Source: Thelonectria olida (lineage: Eukaryota; Ascomycota; Sordariomycetes; Hypocreales; Nectriaceae). Taken from it: a DNA stretch of 64,000 nt. Position 1 is the stretch's first letter. Each line of letters starts with the position of its first letter. Positions 49,201 through 58,711 of this stretch are shown one piece after another. Where the stretch lies: the NCBI GenBank assembly GCA_020736575.1, contig JAGPYM010000002.1:2356001-2420000 (forward strand), read 5' to 3'. The position numbers and the translations under genes were made by a program. The notes beneath the pieces are model-generated. The model ran no database searches. It saw only the letters and a list, made by a program, of their open reading frames with translations, and was not told the DNA's origin.

Positions 49201-52200
49201 ATCGAACAACCAGAGCCTATCGAACCAGCTTCGACTCAGTCACCCCAGCAAGCCGAGACTCCCAAATCAAGTGTTGAAATCGTGCCCAAACCTGGTCATC
49301 ATGTCCAACTACAGCCTGACGAGGCCCAGGGAACAGAGCCAGCAGCCTCACCCAATAAGAGCAAGAAGAAAAAGAAGAAGGGAAAGACTGCAAACTCTGA
49401 CTCCTTTGGAGAGGCAGAACCTCTCAAAGAACCAGAAGTAGCAACCGAGACCACCACCGATGCTACGTCTGAGCCCATTCTCAAACCTGCTCCCGACAAT
49501 ACACCAGAGACCGCCCTCGAGCACGGAGACCAGCCTGAACCGGAAGAGCCAATGCGAGACACCGAGACTAGCCCTGTCCTCGATCGACGCATTGATGTCA
49601 TGCAAGACAAGACTACGGAATATTCCGAGGATGGAGAAGAGCCGACTGTCCTTCCATCAGAGACTTTAACCGAGCCAGAGCCTGTTCCAGTCGAATCTGT
49701 CCCCGAACATGCGTCGGCCGAAACCGCAGCTGAACCAGAAGCTCAGCGCGCAACTGAGCCTGTGCCTGAGCCCCTGCCAGAACTCCTGCCTGAGCCTCAA
49801 GGCGCTAATGACCTTGACGCAAGCCTGCCTAAGAAAGACTTGAAGAAGAAAAAGAAGAAGAAGAGCAAAGGTGCTACGATTGACCTCGAAGAACCCGTAG
49901 AACTTGTGAAGGATGACGTATCCAAAGACGGGACACCTGAGTCATTCGACGCCGTCGAATCTGCAATCTTTGAACCTGTGGCAGAGCCAGAGCCAACACA
50001 AGAGCCAACGCAGGTGCCAACAAGAGGGCCAGAGCTAGCCCCAGAGATGGAAAAGGCGGCGGAAGTCGAGCCCGAGGCTGCTCCCGAGGCTCAGCCTGAA
50101 CAAATTCCAGCACGCGACACCCCGCCAGCGGCAGAGACAACAGCCCAATCAGAATTAGACAAGGCCGGGCAAGCCGCTACTGACCCCGAGCTTACCCCGG
50201 AGACCCAACTTGAACTAACACTGACGGTTGAAGCCATCCCAAAGACGGAGCCCATCACCCAAGCAGAGACTGAGAATGTGGAGTCAGTTAAGACTGAATC
50301 CCAGAGAACCCCGGAGACAACTTTCCCACCTCCATCTGAGTCTGATGTTCCTCAGGATGCAGAGCAAGATGACGCAGGCCTTTCTAAAAAGCAGAAGAAA
50401 AAGAAGAACAAGAAGGCCAAGGCTGCCCTTGCCGAACTTGCGGAGTCTGACCCAGTTGAAGAGGCTTCAGAGCAAACTGCTCAAGACAAGGCGGCTGAGT
50501 TACCCAAGTCCGTTGCCCAAGATACCTCAGCTAATGAGGTCATTGTCTCTGAAGACCTCCGGATGGAACCCGAACCTCATGTCGATCCAGAGCCAAGGGA
50601 GGAAGAGCTGCAACCCTCAGTTTCGGCGCAGGATAAGGCGGTCGAGGACAAGAAGATTGAGCTGGACGAAACGCCGGAACCAGCTGTCGCTGTTGAGCCA
50701 CGTACTTTTCCAGAAACCGAAATTTCGATTGAGCCAGCCGTCGATGCAGAGGCGTCTACTCGTACCGAACTCGAAACCCCTGCAGAGCCAAGCATCGAGA
50801 CATCACCAGCAGTCATTGAGACACCTGTTCCCCCCAGTCCAAAACCTTGGATCCTCAGCCTTCAGTAGACGTCAAGGGTGAGGGCGAGGGAGAAGACGCC
50901 GGGACTTCAGAGAAGGACAAGAAAAAGAAGAAGAAGTCAAAGGCCAAGGACTTGGGCCCCGAGGAGCAGCCTATCGAACAACAACCTTCCACATTTGAAC
51001 CAATCGTCGAGGCTGTCGGAGAAGACGTTTTCATTATCTCTCTACCAGACTCCGCAGCTGAACAGGAAACGCCACAGAAAACCCCCAAAGTTGATACCAA
51101 ACCAATTGACGAGTCTCGTCCAGAGGCTGTGGAGACTCAATGCGATATCCAGAGCCGAGGGCGTTTCGAGACAAGTGTGGAGACAAAATTGAAGCTGAAG
51201 AACGACAAGTCGATTCCACAGGAAGCTGAAGAGACCAGGGTTGAGCCCACTCCCTTGCCAGAATGTCAAGTCCAGTTTGATGGCCACTCCGAGGAGAAAG
51301 TTGTGCTAGACCGCGAGGTTGAGCCAGAGAAGCAGGAAGAGGACACTCTTGCTCCAATTCTTTCGAAGAATGACAAAAAGAAAAAGAACAAGAAGAAGAA
51401 GGGCAAGAACATCGAGTCACCGGCTGAGCCTAGCACCGACCCAGAGCCTGTTAATGAGCCTGCCGATTTATCCGAGATCAGAAAGGAGCATGAGCTTCCT
51501 TTGGAATCAACAGAACTTCCCCAGGAGTTGGTTCCTGAACAAGCTGATGCGGCAAGGGAGCTTGATGTCTTGGCTGAACCTACTGAGCGAGTCGAGCCTG
51601 CAATGGAATCTGGTGTTGATCTTGAGCCAGTTGAGTCTGGAGAGTCTGTTACGGTGCCACTGATGGTTGCCGAACCCTCCGAGACAAGGGACCTTGACAT
51701 TTCTGCGGAACCCGCCGAAGTAGTTGAGTCTGCAGAGGAGCCAGAAGTTGTTGGTCTGCCTTCCGAGACTGCAGAACTCGGTGTTGTCCCAGAGCCCACT
51801 GAACGTGGGCAGTCCTCCTTGGGCCCAGTGTCTACAGTCAAGCCAAATGTAGGCGCAGACACGACAAACGAGGTTGAGGCCGAACCTGCTCTTGCGCCAA
51901 TCGAACTCTTACAAGATACAACAAATCCTACGGAGCCATTTGAACCTGATAAGGAGTCAGCGCCTGCCCCTGAAACCATCAACACAGAACTCGTGCCAGA
52001 GCCAGAGAAGGCTGAAGAGGACGACTTGTCAAGTGCACCTACTTCCAAAAAAGCCAAGAAGAAGAAGAAGAAGCAGAAGACCAAGCTCATCGCAACGGCC
52101 GAAGAGTCTACCGATCAAACCGCTCAGACCGACATTCCTCCAGCATTCCTGCCAATCAACGCCGAGGAGGCCGTCACCCAGCTTGCTCCCGAAGGCGGAG

Positions 52201-55200
52201 GCTCCGGCTTGTTGGACGCCCCGCCACGGCTCGACCAGAGGCAGGAAATCGCCAAAAACTTGGATGAGTCGCAAGATACGGCATTGAATCCTCAAGACGA
52301 TGCTGTGATCACCGATGCGCCCGCTGTTGACCTGGATGCCAGCTCGACAGCTCCTATTTCTGAAACACTGCTCGATGACTCCATCAAACAACCGGAAACG
52401 ATCTTTGACGGTGCCGTGCCCGAAGACTCAGCCGGAAAGCGCTCAAAAAAGGACCAAAAGAAGAAGAACAAGAAAGGTGTTGCCGATACCCTTCCCGAGA
52501 ATGAGCCTTCCAGCTTGCTAGCTGAGGACTTGACTCTTCCCTCGAGTAACACGACCGATATCCCTACGACTGAACCTGCTCCATTGATTGAACGAGCATC
52601 TGTTGAGAACACTCAGGCCATTTCCGAAACGCCTGTTGAGGTTAAAGAGGAGTTATCTCATCCTTCTCAAGAACCTGAACAACCTGGGGGACCCATCTTG
52701 ACCGTAGTGGATAGCTCTGATGCTGTTGCTCGACCCTCCAAGGAAGAGAACCTGGACACCAGGGAGCTTGAATCTAGGAGGGAGCAATCGCAGACTGTTG
52801 GGCGTCCTGAGGAGGAGCCCATGGAAACGATCTCGGCCCGACAAGGGGACACTACCAAGGCAGTCGGCCAAGGTCAACTCGCTGTTCCCAACGTCTTGAT
52901 CCGTGATGAGACCCATGGCGAAGATCTTCAGGACGACAGTCCCAAAGCAAAGGCTTCCAAGAAGGACAAGAAGAAAAAGAAGAAGGCCAAGCTCGCACAA
53001 GATACTCTGGAGATTGCGCCCGAATCCGTTCCGGAAACTTCCCTTTCTGCCGTTGTTAAGACCGGGGATACCGGTAGTCCTGCCCCTGATGAGGCTGGCC
53101 CCGAGAAGCCTGCTGACGAAGAACCTATCGAAGCTGTTCCTGCAGAGGTCAAGTCCACCTCGATCGGGCCCATTGAAGCCCTCACTCGAGAAGCTCCCCA
53201 GCTAGATGATTTCGTGGAGGGCACCTCGGCCGAGCATGCTTCCCTTGACACGATGCAACAACATCCCGCGACTGAGGCACCCGTGGAAGACTTCTCCCTT
53301 AAGGATAGTCCCCTGAAGCCTTCCACAGAGAATGCCCCTGTCGATATTGTTGCCACAGAAGGGACGCCTGCCAATGATGCTCCAATTGAGGATTCCGCCA
53401 CTCTACCAGGGCTGGACGAAGCCACCCAAGAGCCTGAGTCCGAGACGTCTTCAAAGAAGTCCAAGAAGGATAAGAAGAAGAAAGCAAAGAAACTTGCTCG
53501 GGCCATGGCACTTTCTGAATCTTCACCCGCAGAGGAGACTGTCGCTAAAGAGCAGACACCCCAGGTTGAGACGGTTGTGGAGGAGCCTGCCCAGCTGCAA
53601 AACATTGGCTTAACAGGTGAACTAAGAGACGAACCCATTTCTGGATTCTTAACTGAGCTGCTGCAAAATGAGCCTGCTCAGGATGTTTCTGTTCTTGTTG
53701 ATTCATTCCAAACACCCAGGTCAATCGTGGAAGAGCCAGATCAGCTGCGAGAAGTGAGCTTCACTGAAGCACTGAGAGAGGAACCCACTCCCGTGATCGC
53801 AACCGAGACCCCCTGGGACGAAGCCACTCAAAAGATGTCTGTTGAGACCCAACCTCTCCAGACAATCGCGTCGAGCCAGGAACCAACAGTCGTTGACAAA
53901 CAAGACGAAGAGTGGACGTTGCCTGCCAAGAAGAAGAAGAGCAAGAAGGACCAGAAACATAGGCTCGGAGACGACTCTGCTATGGTTGTTCCTGACGTTG
54001 AGATGAAATCGCCGTTCCCTGAAGTGTCTTCTTTACTCCCGGAGGCTCCTCAGCAGCCAATTGGAGGACCCCCCGGTCCTATTTCCGCTCCCAGCCCCGA
54101 GCAGTTCACATCTGGCGGTGTTAGGGTATTGCCCCTATCACAAGAGGTGCCCCGATCACCGCAGAAGGACGACGAAGAATGGGCGTTGCCACTCAAGCGG
54201 AAAAGTAAGAAAGGAAAGAAGACGACAGACGCTGCAGTCTCCGGTGTAGAGGAGCCCTTGACTCTCAGTCCCGCAGAGACGTTCAGCTTAAAACCAACTG
54301 ACACCGTTGAGGCTGAGACTCGCTCCATCACGGAGGATGCGAAGCCAATAGAGCAACCGCTCGCACCTATCGAACAGCGGGTGCCCGATATTCCACAGTA
54401 TGTTGCGTCTCTCGACAATGCGAAGTCTACAGCGCTACAAAACGTGCCAGGGAGCTCAAGGGAGCCAGCGGCAACCAATTCAGGTTCAATGGATGTTGAT
54501 ATCCCAACGCGCGATGTCCAGGAGCGAGCATTCCCAGCCCCAGTGCAGCACGATCTGACATGGCCCAAGGAGAAATCGCGAGGAATTTCCCTCGATAAAG
54601 AACCAATCGCGACATCATTTCAAGAGGACCGAGACCAAAAGCCCGCAGCTGTCCACGAACCCGAGGTCACGGGTCCCGAGCTCAAAAGCGCTCCTACTTC
54701 CAAACTCAAGAGGAAGAAGAAGCAGACAAAGCCCACCTTGGACCAAGCTCGACAGCCCACATCCGATGTGACACCCGGGCCAGAAGCTCAGGGAGTCAAA
54801 GATGTTGTGGTGACTGTGGAACCCGGTCTCCTCAGTGTCGAGAATACCAAGGAGATATCAATTTCTGATCCCAAGACACCGCCTCGCTCACGAAAGTCGG
54901 TCATTGACCCTGTGGCCGTTACGCCCGAGGCGGACAGACTCAAATCTCCACCGAAGTTCAAAGAAGAGACAGCAACAGCCAGCGAAGTGGCTGCAGCAGT
55001 TGCCGCTGGAGCTGGAGGCATCGCAGCTCTTGCGGGTAGGCTTGGAAGCAAGAAGAAGTCTAAGGAGAAGAAGGAGTTGGAAGATGTCACTCAGGCAGAT
55101 AGGGACGTCAAATTCGAGGACGAGTTCTGGGGGGGAAGTGGCTCAAGGGAAAACAACCGGAAAGAGAAGGATGCGACTACGGGAAGTGAACCAAAGCTGA

Positions 55201-57969
55201 GCCGCAAAAAGGTGGGATCGATAAAAGAGGACGGTTTTCGGAGTGCTTCTCCTCGACCCAAAGAATCACTTCGGGAGTCCAAGGAAACCAAGGACTCTAA
55301 GGACAAAACCCGAGACAAGAGCGACAAGCTCGAGACGAGTCGGGATACCAAGGAGCCTACAAAGACACACGACAAGACAGAGCCTCTCAGCTACTCAAAC
55401 CGCTTGAAAGGTAAGGAGAAGGACACGGCACCAACGGTTGCCAGCAGAAATCTCACGCGACGGGCCAGTGAAGACATGGAGGAGAGCCCCGTTCTGGGGC
55501 GAGGAAATATGGATTTACCCCGTTCAGCGCCCCAGGGTCTCCTTCGTCGGGAGTCGGATGGGGAGGTGCCCATGGGAAGTCTTTTGAAGGAAGACAGCAA
55601 GGCACCAACGACGTTTATGGAGCTGGGATCTGACTTGGACTTTCGAAGATCACCTTCTCGTGGTCTGCCACCAGTACAAGAAATCCCAGAGGCAGAATCG
55701 GAGCCCATCAAGTTGTTGCGTAAGAGGGAAGATATCAACCGGGACAGCGGCTTTGCTGAAGATTCGGCAAACCCTCAGCAAAGAGGCTTGCCCTTCAAGG
55801 ACGAGGAGCAGCAACGAGATAGCGGGGTGCACACGGGAGACTGGGATGACGGGGCAACGCCGGCCCGACAAACTGCAGCCCGGGAGCGCGCGGCACTACA
55901 AACGCCAGAGCCGGGCAGCGAGCGACGACTCCGGAGGTCTCCTCGGGGCACGCCAGTTCTACGGGAGCCGCCACGTGCAGCCGCGACGCCGGAGCCCGAG
56001 AAGAAGAAAAAGCAGTACGGGACTCTGGCAGCAGCAGCGGCAGCGGGAGTGGCGGTGGCAGCAGCGGCAGCGCAGTTGCGGTCTGCAACGTCCACGCCAT
56101 CTCGCAGCGTCTCGGACAACGCACCCGCATCTCGCCAATCATCTCCGCTGCCCGAGGCCGTCTCTGGCCGGCGATCCATGTCCAACACCAGCCTCTCACG
56201 ACGTCGCACTCCAGAGGCGCTCAAGTTGCGGCCTGAGAGCCCAGGCATCCATCGCGCGTCAGGCACCCCCACTCCACCTCTCCGTCGGGTGAATAAACGA
56301 ATGAGCGGCGATCTACGGGCGCTACGTCAACAAAACAACACCACGCCCGTTGCGAATGAAGGTCGTGTCCGCACCAAGGACATGACCGACGTTTATGTAA
56401 GTTTCCCAGCCATCTAACCATTTACAGTCTCTTTTTCCCTCACTCCTCCTTCCCCTACTCTACTGTGCCCCAAGCTGACACGTCTTCTTCTCCCCTTCGC
56501 AGGATGGCTACGGCGAGGGCCGAATCGGCTCGCCCCGTTCGCCCACACGGCCCCACAGCATGCGCCGTCGACAAAGCATGCAGGTGCTGGAGCTTGAGAA
56601 CAAGGTCGAGCAGCTACTCGCCGAGAATCGCGCCCTGAACGATGCTCGTGCCAACGCCGAATCAAGTCTGACCCAGCGAGCTGCTACCACTCTTGCTGAA
56701 CGCGATGCCGAGATCGATTCACTCCGGGACTCTCTCAAGTTCCTACAGAACGAGGTGGCGCGACTGAGCGAGGTCAACGATGGCCTCGCGAGCGCCAATG
56801 CCGAGCTCGCCAACAAGGACAAGGCGCGCTACATCGATCTCGAAACACGCCATGCGACCACTGCTCGTGAGCTCGACGCCGCACGCGGTGCCCAGGACCG
56901 CTTCAACCAGAGTCTGCAAGAAAAGGATGCCGAGATTGTGAAGCTGCGCGAACAGCTCGAAGCTGCCAAGGAAAAGATCCGTGATATGCAACGCCAGATT
57001 CTCGAGTCCAAGGCTGGCGACGATCACTTCCTCAACCTTCGCGACGAGGATCATTTCGACCATCGTTGTCAGCAGCTCTGCTCCCACGTCCAGCAATGGG
57101 TCCTGCGCTTCTCCAAGTTTTCCGACATGCGCGCCTGCCGCTTGACAAGCGAGATTAACGATGAGAAGACCATCGACCGACTAGACAATGCCGTTCTCGA
57201 CGGCTCCGATGTCGATACCTATCTCCGAGACCGTGTCAAGCGACGAGACATCTTCATGTCCATGACGATGAACATGGTCTGGGAGTTTGTCTTCACCCGT
57301 TACCTTTTCGGCATGGACCGCGAGCAGAGACAAAAGCTCAAGTCGCTCGAGAAGCTCCTGACCGAAGTCGGCCCACCCGAAGCCGTGCGCCAATGGCGTG
57401 CTGTGACTCTCACACTGCTGTCGAAGCGCGATAGCTTCAAGCGCCAGAGGGATCTGGATACCGAGGCCGTTGTCCAGGCCATCTTCCAGACTCTCTGCAA
57501 AATCCTCCCACCCCCTTCAAACCTGGAGGATCAGATCCAATCTCAGCTGCGGCGCGTCATGAGAGAGGCTGTAGGTCTCTCGATTGAGATGCGTACTCAG
57601 AAGGCCGAGTATATGATGCTGCCGCCGCTGCAACCCGAGTATGACGCAGATGGCGAGCTCGCCGCAACAGTCCAGTTCAACGCTTCCATGATGAACGAGC
57701 GCAGCGGCAGCGTCAGCACAACGAATGAAGAGCTTGAAGCTCAGGGCGCCGTGGTTCGTGTCGTCCTCTTCCCTCTTGTCGTCAAAAAGGGAGACGACGA
57801 TGGCCACGGCGATGAGGAGATCGTGGTGTGCCCTGCCCAGGTACTTATCGCCCGATCGAAAAACCACCCCTTCGGAGCCGGCAGCTCCGTAGGTGCTCGT
57901 AGTCACATTAGCGTCGTGACCGAGAACATGGGCCAGCCAGAGGCCGAATACATGGAGGGGGGAATTTGA
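34253..57969 (+). CDS. lah: Leashin (Lah), giant Woronin-body/septal-pore tether, with two apparent frame breaks
   Basis: I read one giant gene: 34253-56396, then intron 56397-56502 (GTAAGT...CTTCGCAG), then 56503-57969. The start is ATG in CACCATGATGCG. The first exon lies in three successive frames, changing at about 43291-43296 and 50830-50835; restoring one base at each gives about 7,870 residues. Order: conserved block at residues 75-150 (DISRYKDTKQFGGILGTFF, RRVLYFGNSSSSSVNSDLAY), Ser/Arg/Asp-rich and Lys/Glu-rich regions, a long Glu/Pro/Ala/Thr region with Lys-rich modules, Ala/Gly segments, then a coiled coil and conserved C-terminal domain. This matches fungal leashins, also annotated as involucrin-repeat proteins. 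In Neurospora the LAH-1 N-terminus binds Woronin bodies through WSC, and LAH-2 acts at the septal pore rim; most other species tether Woronin bodies directly to the rim. This copy has the fused order. Aspergillus Lah is about 5,700 residues (from memory), so this one is larger. Confidence 0.85.
34490..34720 (+). other. lah: Leashin conserved N-terminal block
   Basis: The block codes for VDISRYKDTKQFGGILG, then a basic patch EKHRRRKAKQTRRVLYFGN, a Ser run and SDLAYGQGYLKRAKSRSFS. It is the most ordered-looking part of the first 700 residues and is the likely counterpart of the Woronin-body (WSC) binding end described for Neurospora LAH-1. The functional mapping is inference. Confidence 0.6.
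35537..35960 (+). repeat. lah: Short in-frame repeats in leashin (17-aa and 7-aa units)
   Basis: A 51-nt unit is tandemly duplicated at 35537 and 35588 (YEERRDSRHSREKFDAK / YEERRDSHYSREKSDEK). About 330 nt further on, a 21-nt unit coding TSKYDSY occurs in two full copies and one partial copy (about 35915-35960). The wobble positions differ between copies, so the repeats are kept by coding selection or are not recent. Confidence 0.85.
38190..38560 (+). repeat. lah: SRExRSDDEW motif, three copies in leashin
   Basis: The motif appears as PREVRSDDEWD, SREPRSDDERD and SREARSDDEWE, each followed by a basic Lys/Arg/Ser stretch. Between copies 1 and 2 is the hydrophobic segment IPSALAIGALGAYAGHRL (about 38294-38347). 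Confidence 0.85.
41141..41593 (+). repeat. lah: Tandem 47/52-residue repeat in leashin
   Basis: Three tandem units start at 41141, 41282 and 41438 (spacing 141 and 156 nt; the third unit is also 156 nt long). Each begins VTKEKEP, continues PINDTVPEPTPEAVAE and ends AKEPVIEEV. DNA identity is very high between units 1 and 2, so this is a recent expansion. The 15-nt length difference is one extra KPSAE-like pentapeptide. Confidence 0.92.
41990..43611 (+). repeat. lah: Three copies of the EFTQExWDNLSGKERKK motif
   Basis: A 78-nt, 26-residue motif occurs at 41990, 42917 and 43534. It reads EFTQExWDNLSGKERKKxKK followed by NLKKK and D/E, with changes only at a few positions. Copies are spaced 927 and 617 nt apart. 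They are the only Trp-bearing, conserved islands in this acidic region, and each carries a basic helix like the later Lys-rich modules. Confidence 0.93.
43291..43296 (+). other. lah: Leashin frame break 1 (C6 run)
   Basis: The frame coming from the left reads GAC GAC CCC CCA AGG and stops at 43328-43330. The frame on the right reads CCC AAG GAA TAC ATG GCT and is open for 7.5 kb. One more C in the run would give DDPPKEYMAPKSQEV, which fits the local module pattern (compare VDEAPKEPGAAKSEEV upstream). Confidence 0.8.
43990..54720 (+). repeat. lah: Array of about 24 lysine-rich modules in leashin
   Basis: Short basic modules with the pattern L/S-S-K-K-x-K-K-K-K-K-K-x-G-K recur roughly every 250-700 nt (for example near 44003, 44435, 45304, 45745, 46063, 46489, 48830, 49360, 49840, 50390, 50925, 51370, 52050, 52440, 52960, 53455, 53930). 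Each is embedded in acidic Glu/Pro/Ala/Thr sequence and most are followed by a short acidic or Ala-rich stretch. By my reading there are about 15 modules before the second frame break and 9 after it. This is the alternating pattern that earned such proteins the involucrin-repeat label. Confidence 0.8.
50830..50835 (+). other. lah: Leashin frame break 2 (C6 run)
   Basis: The left frame reads CCT GTT CCC CCC AGT CCA and stops at 50866-50868. The right frame (CAG TCC AAA ACC TTG GAT) is open to 56417. One added C gives PVPPQSKTLDPQPSVDV, continuing the Glu/Pro-rich sequence. No GTRNGT donor with a frame-compatible acceptor was found close by. Confidence 0.75.
54980..56090 (+). other. lah: Leashin Ala/Gly hydrophobic segments and charged linker before the last intron
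   Basis: Two Ala/Gly-rich stretches, VAAAVAAGAGGIAALAGRLG (about 54985-55044) and TLAAAAAAGVAVAAAAAQLR (about 56024-56083), flank a highly charged Lys/Glu/Asp/Ser linker that includes DVKFEDEFWGGSGSRENN and KETKDSKDKTRDKSDKLE. Similar short hydrophobic segments occur in the N-terminal third (near 34900, 35140, 35650, 36560, 37335, 38300 and 39005). A. fumigatus Lah has been described as a transmembrane protein, so these are candidate membrane-contact segments. Confidence 0.6.
56503..57969 (+). other. lah: Leashin C-terminal exon: coiled coil and conserved domain
   Basis: This is the second exon of the gene (488 residues plus stop). It opens DGYGEGRIGSPRSPTRPHSM, then has about 145 residues of heptad-rich coiled coil (VLELENKVEQLLAENRAL through EQLEAAKEKIRDMQRQIL, 56582-57005). 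A conserved, mostly helical domain follows, with CQQLCSHVQQWVLRFSKF, MNMVWEFVFTRYLFGMDR and PPEAVRQWRAVTLTLLSKR. The end is more variable. In Neurospora the C-terminal sequences of the two LAH proteins associate with cell cortex or pore rim. Confidence 0.8.
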
Positions 57970-58711
57970 GGGAACGGAGTTAATGAGGATGTGCAAAGAT
58001 ATTGGCGGATTGTTTTGATTATCTCACATATAATGACGGCCTACAGCGACGTTTTCATATTTCTTTTGTCATCACATGTATTGTATTTTGGGTCAAATGG
58101 AAGGGGACGGGAAGGGAACGGGAAGGGAACGGAAAGGAAAGACAGGGAAGGGGAAAGGAACAAAAGGTTCATGATATCCTGGGCTGACTGATATGCTTTG
58201 CTTTGCGGTTTCTTTGGGCGGATTTCGGCATCTGGCCCGTTTCTTTGTACGTTATATTGTGCGCTTGTTGCTTTTATCTTTTCGTTTCTGCTTGCCGACA
58301 TGATGACCTGTTGTTTTGTTGTCCGGCTTTGTATCTTAACTGTTGTAATGACACGTCGCCGCCCTCTTGGTTACTATCTAGGTAGGGGTCACATATCTTT
58401 GTTATTAGGCAGAGCCGAGTATAGAGTCCCAGTTTGCTTGTTCACAAAAGTCTGGAGGAATTACTGGTAGTGTCATGAGCCCACACACATACGGAGCGCA
58501 TGACGCCACGAAGGATCCGTGTCACTACTTACCTGCCTTAGTCACACGTCGCCTTAAACAACGAAAAGGTGATTATGCTGGCATGACGGGCTTTTTAATG
58601 CGTCTGGGCATAGTCGGTGATCGCCTATCTCGTACACCTTCCATACAAAGTTATCTAGTCTCTGTGGCACCACCTCATCGATACTGTACAGCTTGCCGAT
58701 AATCCTGCCTT
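57970..58711. other. Convergent 3' region between leashin and the pentapeptide-repeat gene
   Basis: It holds the two 3' UTRs. A G/A-rich imperfect array of GGGAACGGAA units lies at 58099-58139, and CTATCTAGGTAGG at 58374-58386 is a further copy of the dispersed intergenic motif. Nothing coding is seen. Confidence 0.6.
58099..58139. repeat. GGGAACGGAA-type purine array
   Basis: Three to four imperfect 10-bp units (GGAAGGGGAC, GGGAAGGGAAC, GGGAAGGGAAC, GGAAAGG) lie just past the leashin stop codon. Confidence 0.85.

Noticed and set aside
43306..50868. Treating the 2,520-codon frame starting at ATG 43306 as a separate gene
   Set aside because: The bases on both sides of the ATG continue the same module pattern in the two frames, there is no promoter-like gap, and one missing C explains the break.
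50847..56417. Treating the frame from 50847 as its own gene
   Set aside because: It begins at TTG inside continuous coding sequence; the upstream codons of the same frame join the preceding frame through a C run.
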